From: Streptomyces aureoverticillatus
GTDB lineage: Bacteria > Actinomycetota > Actinomycetes > Streptomycetales > Streptomycetaceae
NCBI RefSeq assembly: GCF_014649395.1
Contig: NZ_BMSY01000018.1
Location: 62,001 to 126,000 of the forward strand
Length of the DNA: 64,000 nucleotides
Direction: 5' to 3'
The position numbers and the translations under genes are program-made. Of this stretch, positions 24,344-31,904 are shown in pieces. The number at the start of each line of letters is the position of its first letter. Positions within the stretch are counted from its first letter, which is position 1. The notes under the pieces are model-generated. The model was not told where the DNA came from and searched no databases. It saw only the letters and a program-made list of their open reading frames with translations.

Positions 24344-24996
24344 TGCCGACCGCCTTCTTCCTCGGCCTCGGGAAAGGCCCGGGCCACGAACGACGCGATG
24401 TGCGCGTACAGGGCGCGCGCCGCGCCGTCACCGTCACCGTCCAGGGCGAGCCGCAGGATCTCGCGGTGCTCGGCGGCCTCCCGCTCCCAGGACGGCTCGG
24501 CGGCCCAGGCGACCGCCGACACCAGGGCGGCCTGGTCCCGGACCTCGTCGAGCATGCGGCCGAGCAGCGGGTTGCCGCACGGCAGATACAGCGCGCGGTG
24601 GAACTCCCGGTTGGCGAGGGAGCGTTCGGCGGTGTCCGCGGCGTCGTCGGCACGGGTCAACGCCTCGCCCGCGGCGTCGAGGGACGCGCCGCGCCGCACC
24701 GTGCGCCGCAGCGCCTCCGGTTCGAGCAGCAGCCGCACGTCGTAGACCTCGCGCGCCATGTCCGCGTCCACCATGCGCACCGTGACGCCCTTGTACTGGT
24801 TCATCACGACGAGCCCGGTGCCGGCCAGCGTCTTCAGCGCCTCGCGCACCGGGGTCTTGGACACCCCGAACTGCTCGGCGAGTTCGGTCTCGACCAGGGC
24901 CTGTCCCGGGCTCAGCCGCCCGGTGAGAATGCGGTGCTTGATCGCTTCCTGGACGTACTGGGTGCGGGAGGGGATCGGTATGGGCACGGAGGTCAT
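24340..24996 (-). CDS. GntR-family (FadR-type) transcriptional regulator
   Basis: Regulator of 218 residues if started at ATG 24996 (GAGAGG upstream), nine more from 25023. The winged helix is standard (LVETELAEQFGVSKTPVREALKTLAGTGLVVMNQYKGV), and the all-alpha C-terminal effector domain has the FCD metal-binding pattern (NREFHRAL, LVSAVAW, EHREILRLAL). FCD regulators usually respond to sugar acids or other carboxylates, fitting the dehydratase and DHDPS-like genes it overlaps. A TATATGA-type palindrome at 25027-25036 is a likely autoregulatory operator. Confidence 0.9.
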   Translation of the reverse strand: MTSVPIPIPSRTQYVQEAIKHRILTGRLSPGQALVETELAEQFGVSKTPVREALKTLAGTGLVVMNQYKGVTVRMVDADMAREVYDVRLLLEPEALRRTVRRGASLDAAGEALTRADDAADTAERSLANREFHRALYLPCGNPLLGRMLDEVRDQAALVSAVAWAAEPSWEREAAEHREILRLALDGDGDGAARALYAHIASFVARAFPEAEEEGGRQ

Positions 24997-25026
24997 GCAC
25001 GCCTCTCGGATCTCGCGTATCACGTC

Positions 25027-25036
25027 TCATATATGA
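25027..25036. promoter_or_regulatory. Putative GntR operator TCATATATGA
   Basis: Perfect 10-bp A/T-rich palindrome, conspicuous in this G+C-rich DNA, 30 bases upstream of the GntR start and also upstream of the divergent 25074/25217 genes. A one-base variant occurs at 9455-9464. Confidence 0.55.
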
Positions 25037-25073
25037 CGTACGCCTTCAACGGCTTGAAGGTAGGAGGGCCGTG

Positions 25074-25220
25074 ATGTCCCGTCAATGCCTACGACACAGA
25101 AGACACAGAAGACAGGAAAGAAGACGGGGATCAAGCCGGGGAAGAAGACGGGGAAGAAGACGGCGAAACGGAGCTTCTGACGGGAGAAGGGGCGGCGCAG
25201 CACGTATAACGGGGTCATGA
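25074..25220 (+). CDS. Basic micro-ORF, Arg-rich in one frame and Lys/Thr-rich in another
   Basis: AGGAGG at 25062-25067 is ideally placed for an ATG at 25074 (or GTG 25071). That frame gives 48 residues, about 21 of them arginine, and ends in an ATGA overlap with the lipid kinase gene. A second frame, ATG 25085 to TGA 25180, gives 31 residues dominated by Lys, Thr and Gly (QKTQKTGKKTG). It has the better third-position G/C bias but no ribosome-binding site at the right distance. The DNA is a purine-rich GAAGACGGG-type repeat. Only one frame, or neither, may be used. The role could be a translational coupler or leader for the downstream gene. Confidence 0.35.
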   Translation: MSRQCLRHRRHRRQERRRGSSRGRRRGRRRRNGASDGRRGGAARITGS

Positions 25221-26758
25221 GCGATCACTTTCCGGGCCGCGTCCGGCGCCTGCTGCGCTCCCTGGACCACGCCGCGTTCGACAAGGTCGCCACGCGGTCG
25301 TGGCCCGGCGCCGAGCGTGTGCTGCCCCGGCTGAGCCACAGCGCCAACCACGGGCTGCTGTGGTTCGGCGTCGCGGCCGGCATGTGGGCGGTCGGCGGCA
25401 CCCGGGAGCGGCGTGCGGCCGTGCGGGGCGTCGCCTCACTGGCCCTCGCGTCGGCGACCGTCAACACCTTCGGCAAGAGGGCGGTGCGCCGCACCCGTCC
25501 CGTGCTCGACGCGGTCCCGGTGATACGGCATCTGCCGCGCCAGCCCATCACCAGCTCCTTCCCGTCCGGCCACGCCGCCTCCGCGGTCGCGTTCACCGTG
25601 GGCGCGGCCCTGGAGTCGCGCCGCTGGGGTGCGGCGATCGCGCCCGTCGCGGCGTCGGTGGCCTTCTCCCGCGTCTACACCGGCGTGCACTATCCGAGCG
25701 ACGTCCTGGCCGGCGCGGGTCTCGGGGCCGGCGCCGCCTTCGCCGTACGCGGCCTCGTCCCCTCCCGCTCCCAGCTCCCGCCCCCGGCCCGGCCGCGCGC
25801 CGACGCCCCGGCGCTGCCCGACGGCGAGGGCCTGTTCGTCGTGGTCAACCCCTCCTCCGGCGCGCAGCCGCAACTCGCCGATCCGGTACGGCAGTTGAAG
25901 ATCGCCCTGCCGCGCGCCGAAGTCATCATCTACGAGCCCGACGCGGGGCCACTGCCCACGGTGATCGCGGAGGCGGCGCGCGACGCGGCCCGGTGCGGCG
26001 GTGTCCTCGGCATCTGCGGCGGCGACGGCACCGTCAACGCGGCCGTGGTCCCCGCCCTGGAGTACGGCGTGCCGCTGATGGTGCTGCCCGGCGGCACCTT
26101 CAACCACTTCGCCGCCGACCTCGGCACCGAGTCGGTCGCCGAGGCCTGCGCGGCCGTCGCGCGGGGCACGGCCGTCCGCGTGGACGTCGGCCGGGTCTCG
26201 CCGCTCCTCGCCCCGCACTCCCGCGCCGGGGCGGAGACCGAGCCCGTGCACTTCCTCAACACGTTCAGCCTCGGCTCCTACCCCGACCTCGTACGGCTGC
26301 GGGAACAGTGGTCGCCGAAGATCGGCGGTCCCGCCGCCACCCTGCTCGCCGTCGGCCGGGTGCTGCGGACCACCGAGCCGCTGCGCGCCGTCGTCAACGG
26401 GCGGCGCCGCGCGATGTGGCTGCTCTTCGCGGGCAACGGCGCCTACCGCAGCGTGGGCATCGCCCCGGTGCGCCGCCACGACCTCGCCGACGGCCTGCTG
26501 GACGTGCGCATCGCCCACGGCGGTCACTTCGCCCGCACCCGCCTGCTCGCCACCGCCCTGGCCGGCGGCCTCGCCCGCACCCCCCTCTACGCCTCGGCGC
26601 ACTCCCGGCACCTCGTCGTGACGGGCCTGCCGGAGGGGACGCAGATGGCCTACGACGGCGAGGTCCGGGACGCGCCCCCCGCCCTGCGCGTCGACAAGCT
26701 GCTCGAGGCCCTGACCGTGTACCGGCCCGTGGAGGAGCGGCCGACGCTGGACCACTGA
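25217..26758 (+). CDS. PAP2 lipid phosphatase - diacylglycerol kinase fusion
   Basis: A 513-residue bifunctional protein. Residues 1-180 form a membrane PAP2 phosphatase with all three signature motifs: KRAVRRTRP (87-95), PSGH (116-119) and SRVYTGVHYPSD (151-162). Residues 205-505 are a diacylglycerol/sphingosine-kinase-type catalytic domain with VVVNPSSG, GGDGTVNAA (268-276) and GGTFNHFA. One half would hydrolyse a lipid phosphate or pyrophosphate and the other phosphorylate a lipid, so it likely acts in phospholipid or polyprenyl recycling. Such fusions are known in actinobacteria. It starts within the ATGA overlap of the basic micro-ORF and is divergent from the GntR gene. Confidence 0.92.
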   Translation: MSDHFPGRVRRLLRSLDHAAFDKVATRSWPGAERVLPRLSHSANHGLLWFGVAAGMWAVGGTRERRAAVRGVASLALASATVNTFGKRAVRRTRPVLDAVPVIRHLPRQPITSSFPSGHAASAVAFTVGAALESRRWGAAIAPVAASVAFSRVYTGVHYPSDVLAGAGLGAGAAFAVRGLVPSRSQLPPPARPRADAPALPDGEGLFVVVNPSSGAQPQLADPVRQLKIALPRAEVIIYEPDAGPLPTVIAEAARDAARCGGVLGICGGDGTVNAAVVPALEYGVPLMVLPGGTFNHFAADLGTESVAEACAAVARGTAVRVDVGRVSPLLAPHSRAGAETEPVHFLNTFSLGSYPDLVRLREQWSPKIGGPAATLLAVGRVLRTTEPLRAVVNGRRRAMWLLFAGNGAYRSVGIAPVRRHDLADGLLDVRIAHGGHFARTRLLATALAGGLARTPLYASAHSRHLVVTGLPEGTQMAYDGEVRDAPPALRVDKLLEALTVYRPVEERPTLDH

Positions 26759-26777
26759 GGCCCGTCTCCGGGGTCGC

Positions 26778-28493
26778 TCACCCCAGCAGGTCCCCGAGCA
26801 CCGCCACGCCCTCCCGGATGTCCGACGGGGTGCTCGCCGCGTAGCCGAGGACGAGGCCGGGCCGCCCCGGGCGCTGCGCGTGCCAGGACAGGGGCTGCAC
26901 CTTGACGCCACGCTCCAGTGCCGCGGCGGCCAGCGCGGTGTCGTCGCGGCCGGGCTCGAAGGTGACCATCAGGTGCAGGCCCGCGGCGGCGCCGTGGACG
27001 ACGGCGCCCGGAAGCCGGGCCCCGATGGCCGCGATCATCGCGTCGCGGCGCCCGCGGTGACGTCGGCGCAGGAACCGCAGATGCCGCTCCAGCTCGCCCG
27101 ACTCCATCAGGTGGGCGAGCACGAGTTGAGGCAGAGCCGCATTGCCCAGGTCGGCGAACCGTTTGGCGTCGACGAGGGCGTTCCGGTAGCGGCGGGGCGC
27201 GAGCAGCCAGCCCACGCGCAGGGCGGGCGCGAGGAGCTTGGAGACGCTGCCCGCGTAGGCGACGTGGTCGGCGAGGGTGGAGCGCAGGGCGGGCACGGGC
27301 GGCCGGTCGTAGCGGTGCTCGGCGTCGTAGTCGTCCTCGATGATCAGCCCGCCGTCCCGGGCCCAGTCCGCGAGGGCGCGGCGCCTGCCCCCGTCGAGGA
27401 CCACGCCGGTCGGGAACTGGTGGGCCGGGGTGAGCAGCGCGACGCGGGCACCGGTGGCGCGCAGCGCGTCGACGCGGATGCCCTGCGCGTCGACGGGTAC
27501 GGGCGGTGACTGGAGGCCGGAGTTGTGCAGGTGCTGTCGTATGCCCAGGGAGCTGGGGTCCTCGATGGCGACGCGGGTGACCCCCTCGTCGCGGAGCACC
27601 AGCGCGAGCAGCCCGAGCGCCTGGGCGGTGCCCGCGACGATCAGGACGTCGTCCGGGTCGGCGGCGATCCCCCGGTTCAGGGCGAGCCAGCGCGCGACGG
27701 CGCGGCGCAGGGCCGGGGTGCCGCGGGGGTCGCCGTAGCCGAAGTCCGACGGCACGAGTCCGGCGAGCACCGCCCGCTCGGCGCGCAGCCAGGCCGCGCG
27801 CGGGAACGCGGCGAGGTCCGGCAGGCCGGGCGACAGGTCGATGCGGGCGGGGGCGGCACGCAGCGCGTCGAAGATGCCGGTGCCGGGCGGGGCGGCGAAC
27901 AGACCCGGCGACCCCGGCGCTCCCGGCACCCCTGGCTTCCCTGACGCACCTGACGCACCTGACGCACCTGACGCACCTGACGCACCTGACGCACCTGACG
28001 CACCTGACGCACCTGACGCACCTGACGCACCTGACGCACCATCATCCGCCGTCACCCGGCGCTCCGTCGGCCGCGCGAGGGGCGCCGCAAGGACGACGGT
28101 CCCGCCCCTCCCCCGCCCGGCCACGTGCCCGTCCTCGGTGAGCCGCCGGTAGGCCTCGGTCACCACGCCGCGCGAGACGCCGAGCTCCACGGCCAGGACG
28201 CGGGTGGCGGGCAGCCTGCTCCCGGCCGGCAGCAACCCGTGCGCCACCGCGTGCCGGATCTGCCGGGCCAGCCAGTCCGCCATCCCGCCCTTAGGGGCTT
28301 CGGCGGGGTTCAGCTGCAGGAAGTCGGAGGCGGCGACAGCGGGGGCGGTCGGGCCGATGGGGGCAGCGGAGGCGGTCGGGCCGATGGGGGCAGCGGAGGC
28401 CGGACCGGCTGCGGCGGCCGAGGGGCCCACGGCAGTCATGGACCCATCGGCAGTTATGGACCCATCGGAAGGAGATCCATTGGACCTGTTCAT
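26778..28493 (-). CDS. MocR/PdxR-type regulator (GntR wHTH plus aminotransferase-like domain)
   Basis: Regulator with an N-terminal GntR winged helix (about residues 58-135: LPATRVLAVELGVSRGVVTE), a long low-complexity linker, and a C-terminal fold-type-I aminotransferase domain that binds PLP (IIEDDYDAEHRYDRPP; Lys in AGSVSKLLAPALRVGW). The linker holds ten Gly-Ala-Ser triplets and a collagen-like GKPGVPGAPGSPG run, encoded by a 9-bp tandem repeat. The start is uncertain: ATG 28493 or ATG 28439, and the first reading covers DNA that looks like an operator (two 18-bp direct repeats). It is divergent from a LysE-family exporter, a common MocR arrangement. Confidence 0.88.
   Translation of the reverse strand: MNRSNGSPSDGSITADGSMTAVGPSAAAAGPASAAPIGPTASAAPIGPTAPAVAASDFLQLNPAEAPKGGMADWLARQIRHAVAHGLLPAGSRLPATRVLAVELGVSRGVVTEAYRRLTEDGHVAGRGRGGTVVLAAPLARPTERRVTADDGASGASGASGASGASGASGASGASGASGASGASGKPGVPGAPGSPGLFAAPPGTGIFDALRAAPARIDLSPGLPDLAAFPRAAWLRAERAVLAGLVPSDFGYGDPRGTPALRRAVARWLALNRGIAADPDDVLIVAGTAQALGLLALVLRDEGVTRVAIEDPSSLGIRQHLHNSGLQSPPVPVDAQGIRVDALRATGARVALLTPAHQFPTGVVLDGGRRRALADWARDGGLIIEDDYDAEHRYDRPPVPALRSTLADHVAYAGSVSKLLAPALRVGWLLAPRRYRNALVDAKRFADLGNAALPQLVLAHLMESGELERHLRFLRRRHRGRRDAMIAAIGARLPGAVVHGAAAGLHLMVTFEPGRDDTALAAAALERGVKVQPLSWHAQRPGRPGLVLGYAASTPSDIREGVAVLGDLLG
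27951..28040 (+). repeat. 10 x 9-bp tandem repeat (CTGACGCAC)
   Basis: Ten perfect head-to-tail copies inside the MocR gene, encoding (Gly-Ala-Ser)10 in the interdomain linker. Perfect identity of the copies implies recent slippage, so copy number probably varies between strains without breaking the frame. Confidence 0.95.
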
Positions 28494-28503
28494 GGATCCA
28501 TTG
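28438..28503. promoter_or_regulatory. Putative MocR operator region
   Basis: ATGGACCCATCGG occurs at 28438 and 28456 within an 18-bp direct repeat. It is followed by ATCCATTGGACC (28475) and the palindromic ATGGATCCAT (28492). Clustered direct repeats and palindromes in the MocR-transporter intergenic region are typical MocR targets. Confidence 0.5.
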
Positions 28504-28521
28504 TGGCGGGAGAGTCAAGCC

Positions 28522-29121
28522 ATGGAGTTCCTGCTGACCTCGCTCGTGCTCACCGTGACGCCGGGCACCGGAGTGCTGTTCACCGTCGCGGCCGGCCTCT
28601 CGCGGGGCACCCGCGCCGGTGTGGTCGCGGCCGTGGGCTGCACCGTGGGCATCGTCCCGCACATGCTCGCCGCGATCACCGGCCTCGCCGCGCTGCTTCA
28701 CACCAGCGCCCTCGCGTTCCAGACGCTCAAGTACCTGGGAGTGGCGTACCTGCTCTACATGGCGTGGAAGACGCTGCGCGACAAGAGCGCCCTCGCGGCG
28801 GAGGAGGACGGCTCACCGCGCTCCGCGCACGACGTGATCCTGTCCGCCGTACTGCTCAATCTCCTCAACCCGAAGCTCACCCTGTTCTTCTTCGCCTTCC
28901 TGCCCCAGTTCGTCGACAAGGGCGAGCCGTACGCCTTCCTGCGCATGGCCGAACTCAGCGCCTACTTCATGCTGGTGACACTGGTCGTGTTCGCCCTCTA
29001 CGGCGTGTTCGCCGCGGCGGTGCGCGATCACGTCGTCGGGCGGCCGCGGGTCATGTCGTGGCTGCGGCGCGTCTTCGCGGGGGCGTTCGCGGCGCTGGGC
29101 GTGAAGCTCGCCTTCCTCTGA
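28522..29121 (+). CDS. LysE-family translocator
   Basis: Inner-membrane exporter of amino acids or related small molecules. The 199 residues hold about six membrane segments, with the family signature LLTSLVLTVTPGTGVLFTVAAGLSRG at the N-terminus and NLLNPKLTLFFFAFLPQFVD in the middle. GGGAGAG precedes the ATG. It is divergent from the MocR-type regulator, which probably switches it on in response to an amino-acid or PLP-related ligand. Upstream in-frame ATGs exist but would extend into the operator region. Confidence 0.9.
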   Translation: MEFLLTSLVLTVTPGTGVLFTVAAGLSRGTRAGVVAAVGCTVGIVPHMLAAITGLAALLHTSALAFQTLKYLGVAYLLYMAWKTLRDKSALAAEEDGSPRSAHDVILSAVLLNLLNPKLTLFFFAFLPQFVDKGEPYAFLRMAELSAYFMLVTLVVFALYGVFAAAVRDHVVGRPRVMSWLRRVFAGAFAALGVKLAFL

Positions 29122-29147
29122 CACCGCCCCCACCGTTCCCCCACCCC

Positions 29148-29210
29148 CGTCCCGTCTCCCGTCTCCCGTCTCCCGTCTCCCGTCTCCCGTCCCCCGTCTC
29201 CCGTCTCCCG
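29148..29210 (+). repeat. 7-bp tandem repeat CCCGTCT
   Basis: About eight copies of CCCGTCT, with two slightly altered units, between the LysE and B3/B4-domain genes. Pyrimidine-rich on the plus strand, with no coding role seen. Looks like a slippage-prone microsatellite. Confidence 0.85.
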
Positions 29211-29222
29211 ATCGGAATCACC

Positions 29223-29915
29223 GTGCACTTCCAACACGCGACCGACCTCTGGCAGGACTTCCCCCACCTGGTCCCCGGGGTGATCTTCACCCGGGGCATC
29301 ACCCCCGACGCGGCGGTCGACCGGCCCGTCACCGAGTTCAGCGCGGCGGCCGCCGAACGGCTGGCAGCGACGCCGGAGAGCGGTCTGCCCGAAGTCCAGG
29401 CCTGGCGGCGCGCGTTCGCGGCGCTGGGACTGAAGCCCACGCAGTACCGCTGCGCCTCCGAGTCCCTCCTGCGACGCTTCCGCAAGGAGGGTTCCCTGCC
29501 CCGCATCCACCCCCTGATCGACCTCTGCAACGCCGCGTCCCTGGCGTACGGCATCCCGGTCGGCGTCTTCGACGTGTCCCGTATCAGCGGGAACCTCGAA
29601 GTCCGGTACGCCGACGGGGACGAGGCGTACGAGACATTCTCCGGCGGGACGGAGTACCCCGACGCCCGCGAGGTGATCTTCGCCGACGACGCCCGCCGGG
29701 CCCACGCCCGACGCTGGACCAACCGCCAGAGCGGCTACTCGGCCGTCCGCGACAGCACGTCGGACGTGCTGATCATCGTGGAGGGCCTGCACGAGACCGC
29801 CCCGGCGGACGTGGCGAAGCTGACGGAGGCGCTCGCGGAGGAGGTGCGGGCCGTCTGGACCGTCGCGCCCGTCTCGGCGATCCTCTCCCGTTCGGCACAA
29901 GGCTTCGCCTTCTAA
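29223..29915 (+). CDS. B3/B4 domain protein (phenylalanyl-tRNA synthetase beta-like editing fold)
   Basis: A 230-residue protein consisting of the B3/B4 domain found as the editing module of PheRS beta and as free-standing proteins. Typical segments are EVQAWRRAFAALGLKPTQYR, SLLRRFRKEGSLPRIHPLID, NAASLAYGIPVGVFDVS and WTNRQSGYSAVRDSTSDVLI. Free-standing members are thought to hydrolyse mischarged tRNAs or act in amino-acid quality control; the activity of this one is not known. GTG 29223 is taken as the start because it opens the conserved region (HFQHATDLWQDFP), but no strong ribosome-binding site is seen. It may be co-transcribed with the LysE gene, 101 bases upstream. Confidence 0.85.
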   Translation: MHFQHATDLWQDFPHLVPGVIFTRGITPDAAVDRPVTEFSAAAAERLAATPESGLPEVQAWRRAFAALGLKPTQYRCASESLLRRFRKEGSLPRIHPLIDLCNAASLAYGIPVGVFDVSRISGNLEVRYADGDEAYETFSGGTEYPDAREVIFADDARRAHARRWTNRQSGYSAVRDSTSDVLIIVEGLHETAPADVAKLTEALAEEVRAVWTVAPVSAILSRSAQGFAF

Positions 29916-29929
29916 GCCCGTTTGAGGGC

Positions 29930-30973
29930 TCATCTTCCGTACTCCACAAGCCCGGTGGGCATCACCACGCGTTGGTGCGCTGCCACGCTCCCCCCGTCCG
30001 GTACCGCGCCCTCGCCCCTCCGCTCCCGTACCCGCTCCATCAGCAGCCTCCCCGCCGTCCGCCCCAACTCGTCGCTGTCGTACGTGACGAGGGTGAGCGG
30101 CAGGCCGAGGGCGTCGGCGAGTTCGAAGTCGTCGAAGCCCGCAAGGGCGGTGTCCGTGCCGGTGGCGCGGATGGCGCGGAACGCCCCTATGGTGTTGCGG
30201 TTGTTGGAGCAGAACAGTGCCGTCGGCGGGTCGGGCAGGGCGAGGAGCCGGGCGGCGGCGCGCTCCGCCTCGGCCGGTTCGGTCTGGCCCTGGCGCACCA
30301 GGCGGGTGTCGGCGGGCAGGCCCGCGTCCGCGAGGGCGGCGGTGTAGCCGCGCAGCCGTTCCGTGCCGGTGTAGACGGCGGGCGGGGAGCCGAGGAAGCC
30401 GACGCGGCGGTGGCCGCGGGACAGCAGCCGGGCCGTCGCGTCGCGGGCGCCGCCGAAGTCGTCGACCAGGACGCAGTCGGCGTCGAATCCGTCGGGCGGG
30501 CGGCTGGCGAGGACCACCGGGACGCCGTCGGCCGCCGCCGCGGCGAGGTGGCGCTGGTCGGAGCCCGCGGGCACGGCGATGATGCCGTCGACGCGGCGGC
30601 CCACCAGGTCCGCCACCAAGTCCCGTTCGCCGTCCAGGTCCTGGCCGGTGTTGCCGATGACCGTCTTCAGACCGTCGGCCACCACCACGGAGTCCACGCC
30701 GAGGGCGAGCCGTGAGTAGAAGGGGTTGGCGAGGTTGGTGACGACCAGGCCGACGAGGCCGGTGCCGCGGCCCAGGCGGAGGCTGCGGGCCACCTGGTTG
30801 GGCCGGTAGCCGAGTGCGGTGGCCGCCGCGCGGACGCGGTCGCGGGTCGCGGGCAGCACGCGCGGGTCGTCGCGCAGCACGCGCGATGCCGTCATGGCGC
30901 TGACCCCGGCGTGCTCGGCGACGTCCCGGAGGGTGGGGGGCTGCCCGGCCCTGGAGTCCCGCGGTTCGGGCAT
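29930..30973 (-). CDS. LacI-family transcriptional regulator of the mannoside cluster
   Basis: Repressor of 347 residues. The N-terminal helix-turn-helix (TLRDVAEHAGVSAMTASRVL) and hinge (YRPNQVARSLRLG) are canonical, and the effector domain has FCSNNRNTIGAFRAIRA and the C-terminal TYDSDELGRTAGRLLMERV. It is the last gene on the minus strand after the kinase, isomerase, mannosidase and importer genes, and probably represses the whole set through the GTGTTAGCGTTAACAC-type operator at 40025-40040. An effector derived from mannose or an alpha-mannoside is inferred from context. A 26-bp direct repeat lies upstream. Confidence 0.9.
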   Translation of the reverse strand: MPEPRDSRAGQPPTLRDVAEHAGVSAMTASRVLRDDPRVLPATRDRVRAAATALGYRPNQVARSLRLGRGTGLVGLVVTNLANPFYSRLALGVDSVVVADGLKTVIGNTGQDLDGERDLVADLVGRRVDGIIAVPAGSDQRHLAAAAADGVPVVLASRPPDGFDADCVLVDDFGGARDATARLLSRGHRRVGFLGSPPAVYTGTERLRGYTAALADAGLPADTRLVRQGQTEPAEAERAAARLLALPDPPTALFCSNNRNTIGAFRAIRATGTDTALAGFDDFELADALGLPLTLVTYDSDELGRTAGRLLMERVRERRGEGAVPDGGSVAAHQRVVMPTGLVEYGR

Positions 30974-30991
30974 GCTGCGTTCCCTTCGTTC

Positions 30992-31043
30992 GCGCTCGGC
31001 TCACCCGCCGCTCGTTGGCGCTCGGCTCACCCGCCGCTCGTTC
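30992..31043 (-). repeat. 26-bp direct repeat between kinase and LacI genes
   Basis: GCGCTCGGCTCACCCGCCGC and a few following bases occur at about 30992 and again at 31018, with a degenerate third copy (CCCGGCTCACCCCGCC) running into the kinase stop codon. This suggests serial duplication of the 3' end of the kinase gene. Confidence 0.75.
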
Positions 31044-31052
31044 ACGCCCGGC

Positions 31053-31904
31053 TCACCCCGCCGTCACGTACACCCCCGCCCCCACGAGCCCCGCGTCCTC
31101 CCCCAGGGCGCCGACGCGCGGCGTGACCGGAGTATCCCCCAACGCGCCGCGCAGCGGGGGTTCGACCAGGTCCCAGGAGCGGGCCAGGCCGCCGCCCACC
31201 ACGAGTGCCGTGGCCGCGAAGTCCCGCAGGTGCGGGGCGAGGGCCCGGCCGAGCGCGGTCAGGGCCTCGTCGAGGACACGGGCGGCGCGCGCCTCGCCCG
31301 CGCGCGCCCGCGCGGCGATGTCGGACACCTCCGCGTCCCGGTCCCCGTACCGCGCGAGGAGTGCCCGCCGCGACACCACGTCCTCCAGCGGCCGGCCGTC
31401 GGCCTTCAGCAGGTCGACGCGGCCGAGCGGCGGCACCCCCGGCCCGTCCCGGCGGACGTCCCCGTCGACGAGGAACGCCGAGCCCACGCCCGTGCCCAGG
31501 GTGATGCCGACGCAGCGCCGGTGCCCGCGCGCGGCGCCCGCCGACCACTCGCCGAGCGCGAAGGCGTGCGCGTCGTTGAGGAAGACGGCGGCTGAGGGAC
31601 GCGGCCACACGCCGTCCAGCAGGACCTTGCCCACATCGATGCCGTACAGGTCGTCGAACTTCCCCACGCCTTCGAAGCGCGCCACGCCCTTGTCGTAGTC
31701 GAAGGGCCCTGGCACGGCGACGCCCCACACCGCGGCGGCGGGAGCGTCGATCTGCGTGGCGCAGCGGACCACCGCGCCGAGGACCTGCTCCGCCGTGCCG
31801 CGCGGATTCAGGGGGCGGTGCGCACGCCGCAGCACCCGCGCCCGGCTCACGTCGACGAGCGCGGCGGTCACATGGCTGCCGCCGATCTCAAGCACGGCCC
31901 TCAT
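31053..31904 (-). CDS. ROK-family sugar kinase
   Basis: Cytoplasmic kinase of 283 residues that probably phosphorylates mannose or a related hexose. The N-terminal EIGGSHVTAALVD phosphate loop, AVWGVAVPGPFDY and the second phosphate motif VGITLGTGVGSAFLVDG are ROK features. The zinc-binding CxCG motif usual in ROK glucokinases is missing; the corresponding stretch reads GVPPLGRVDLLKADGRP. The ATG at 31904 overlaps the isomerase-like stop (ATGA). Product would feed the isomerase encoded just before it. Confidence 0.87.
   Translation of the reverse strand: MRAVLEIGGSHVTAALVDVSRARVLRRAHRPLNPRGTAEQVLGAVVRCATQIDAPAAAVWGVAVPGPFDYDKGVARFEGVGKFDDLYGIDVGKVLLDGVWPRPSAAVFLNDAHAFALGEWSAGAARGHRRCVGITLGTGVGSAFLVDGDVRRDGPGVPPLGRVDLLKADGRPLEDVVSRRALLARYGDRDAEVSDIAARARAGEARAARVLDEALTALGRALAPHLRDFAATALVVGGGLARSWDLVEPPLRGALGDTPVTPRVGALGEDAGLVGAGVYVTAG

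Noticed and set aside
27951..28040. Possible CRISPR array
   Set aside because: Units are 9 bp with no spacers and are in frame within a regulator gene.
29148..29210. Possible CRISPR-like or terminator structure
   Set aside because: Simple 7-bp tandem repeats with no spacers and no inverted symmetry.
29915..29930. Terminator between B3/B4 and LacI genes
   Set aside because: AGCCC-N6-GGGCT is only a 5-bp stem; too weak to call, though the convergent position is suitable.
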